Source of the DNA: a virus
Reading direction: 5' to 3' (one strand)
DNA length: 64,000 bases
IMG/VR virus record: IMGVR_UViG_3300043464_002284
Location: 62,001-126,000 of that record
The number at the start of each line of letters is the position of its first letter. Position 1 is the first letter of the stretch. A program made the position numbers and the translations under genes. The notes under the pieces were generated by a model. That model ran no database searches. It was not told the origin of the DNA and saw only the letters and a list, made by a program, of their open reading frames with translations. Of this stretch, positions 34,201-37,200 are shown piece after piece.

Positions 34201-37200
34201 AGATTCTGGTGCTTCCGTACCTTCTGGTAATAATGACTTTACTCTATCTCCAATATGAGATCTAGCGTCTTCTGCTGATATGGTAGCAGCCGTTGTTGCT
34301 GATCTGCGAGAAGGATCAATACCATAAATTTCAGGATAGGTGCTCGCTAATTGACGAATAATACTGTGTGATTTAGCTCCAGAAGCAGACTTCTTAAAAG
34401 CGTCTCTATCGTCTCTAATTGCTTTAACTTGTGCTGCAATCTCTGGGTGTTCTGCTTTTAGTTTTTTCGTAATATTAGTATATGGACCACCAGGAGCATT
34501 AGCCAATATATCGTCTGCTTTTTGATTAGCTAAAATTTTATTAATTTCAGCTATTTTATTAATTTCTTCTAATAAAACAGGAACCATTACTGATCTATTT
34601 TTAAGTTGAGGCTGATTGCCTTTCAGTATAGCTCCAATTTCAGGATTAACTATTTTATCAAGTTCGGCATAATTTTGACTAAATAATAATTCTCTTACTG
34701 TAGTAGCACTAATATCTTCTATTCTTGGAATATCAGTAACCTCAATTCCTGCTCTATCGTATTTTCCTAAAGCTCCCTGTTCTTTCCCAGAAGTAATAGC
34801 CATAGCTCCTTTTAGTCTAGCAAATTTTCTACGATTATTTTTACTAGGAACTTCCATGACCTTAGGGAGTATTCCGCCGGTAGGCTGAGTATCACTAGAT
34901 ATCATTGCTCCTTTAAAATTAATATCTGCTAATAATGATCTAAAATCAGCATCAAAAATACCATATCTAGCAGCATGGGCTAGACCTTCTTTTCCTTCAA
35001 CCATAGCAACATTAGGAGCTACTGAGACTAAAATGTCTTCTATCGTTGCATTTGGATTTTTAGCCATTACATTTTCTAGTAATGTATCAAAAGCTCCTCT
35101 ATGACCCCTAGTAGGAGGAGAAAAACCTCCAGTATAAAAACCTTCTGCTTGTACTATTTCTGGTAATTCATCTCCTCTTTTTCTTCTAAATCTATTTGTA
35201 AGATTACCTTGAGCATCTTCTTTTCTTCCTAGTACAACATTTTTTGATCCTAGTTCATCCATTAAAGTTGCTTGCTCTATACCAAAGTCGGTAGAAACAC
35301 CCTTTGTTCTTCCTGGTTCCCTGTCATATAATAATTTTCCAGTAATATCTCTAGAATCTTTATTATCCGCCACAAGATTTTGTTCAGCCTTAGTGTCTGA
35401 TGAGATTGTGTAGGTTCTGTCTGCGTCTCTAAGATAAGCCTCTAATTTCGCATCACTAACATTGGCTGTTATTGTTAAAACCTCATCTACATTATCTAGA
35501 TCTTGTGGGGTTATTATATGGGATCTGATGGTTTGTCGTAAAGTAGCGTTATCGTTAGCGGACACACCAGTAGCTAAACTACTCTTTCCGCTACCAGCAG
35601 CACCAGCAATAACTCTAAATTTTTTGAGGTCACCGGATTTTCTTTTTTGTACGCCTAGTTTAGCTAGTTGTATAGTATAGTCTTTGATGCTCTCTGAGCC
35701 TATTAATTTCATTCCTTCAGCAACTTTATCAGCATTAACTGTTTGTCTTAATACGTCACTATCAATAATTCCTATTCTTCTAATAGCTTTTGCTTCTCCT
35801 CCTATATCGAATTTTTGTATCATTCCACCAGAAGCTAGTTGCTGAACATCTAAATTAACTTTTTCTTTCATTAAAGAACTACCAGGACGAACAGCAGACT
35901 GACTTTGTTCTGTTTTTAAAACTTTAAATTTAGAATTTGGAGGTAATATAAATTCTTTTTCTAGATCATAGTCTGTATTTACTCGTTTATTAGTGTCTAT
36001 GCCTTTTCTCTTGGAATTAGTCAAAATAGTCAAAAGTCCTTGACGAGCAAATTCTATTGCAATAGAACTATCTGAGCTGGTAGATAAAAATCCAGGTAAT
36101 GAAAATGTTTTACCTTTTGATTCTTGCCACTTGTCCCCAACCTGGTTTTTAATAATATTGAGTCTATTTTCTCCAATACCAGAATATAATTGTTTTGGTA
36201 ATTTGTCTGTTGTTTGTTTTTTTAAATCTTTAACATTTTTTTGTTCTTCTTTAGTTAATGGAGTTCCAAGCATTAAGCTTCTATTAAGTTTCATAGAGCT
36301 TGCTTTATATGTCGATATGGCGTCAGGACTTCCACCGATACCGAATTTTTGAATAATACCGCCATCAGATTTATTTTTTTTGGGCATCGATATTAAATTA
36401 ATAATATTTTTATTACCACTAATATATTTACTATCTCCAATTGCTGATACCGCTTTTCTTGCAAAATACCCGGCTCCTTCGTCGGGTAAATTTTCGGCCT
36501 GAGATCTTCTTATTCTCATGCCTTCTTCTATAGATTTTAAATTTGTAGGAATATCTTTGAATTCCGGATATACATAAGTAATAGAACCAGGATCTTGAAA
36601 ATCGTCTCTCTCTGGTCTTGTGGTTTTGCCAAGAAATTTTGATAATTTAATTGTTTTGTTAGACTGATTGTATTTAAAACCGCTATCTGTTTGCTCTAGT
36701 CTATGAGACAGCGCCTTAAGAGCAGCGTCTCTCTCTTTAAATCCAGATTCGGGTCTAAATTTAGCGTCATATAATTTTTTCCCTTTGATCAAATCAATTG
36801 GGTAATTGGGATCTTGTTCATTTAGTCTTGTAGCACCCAATACTTGTGCTGCTATATTTTCCCAAGTCTCGAAAGATTTAGGATTATTATAAATCAAATT
36901 ATTTACATCTGAAACATCTATTAATTTTCTATCAGCTCTAAATTTTTTATCTTTTTTATTATAGACTATTTTAATAATTTTTTTGTCTGCATTAATATTA
37001 TAAAAGTCGTTTTCAAATCCAACATTAGTATTATCTTTACCTTTAATAACTGTGGTAGTGGCTGGAACACCGCCTATCTGAGTTACTATATTGCCTCCAG
37101 CATATTTATTTATACGTTTTACTTGGCTCTGCTGCGCAGCTGCCAGACCTCCTTGATTCATGGTTCTTAAATTATCTGCTCCAATACTGCTAACGGCACT

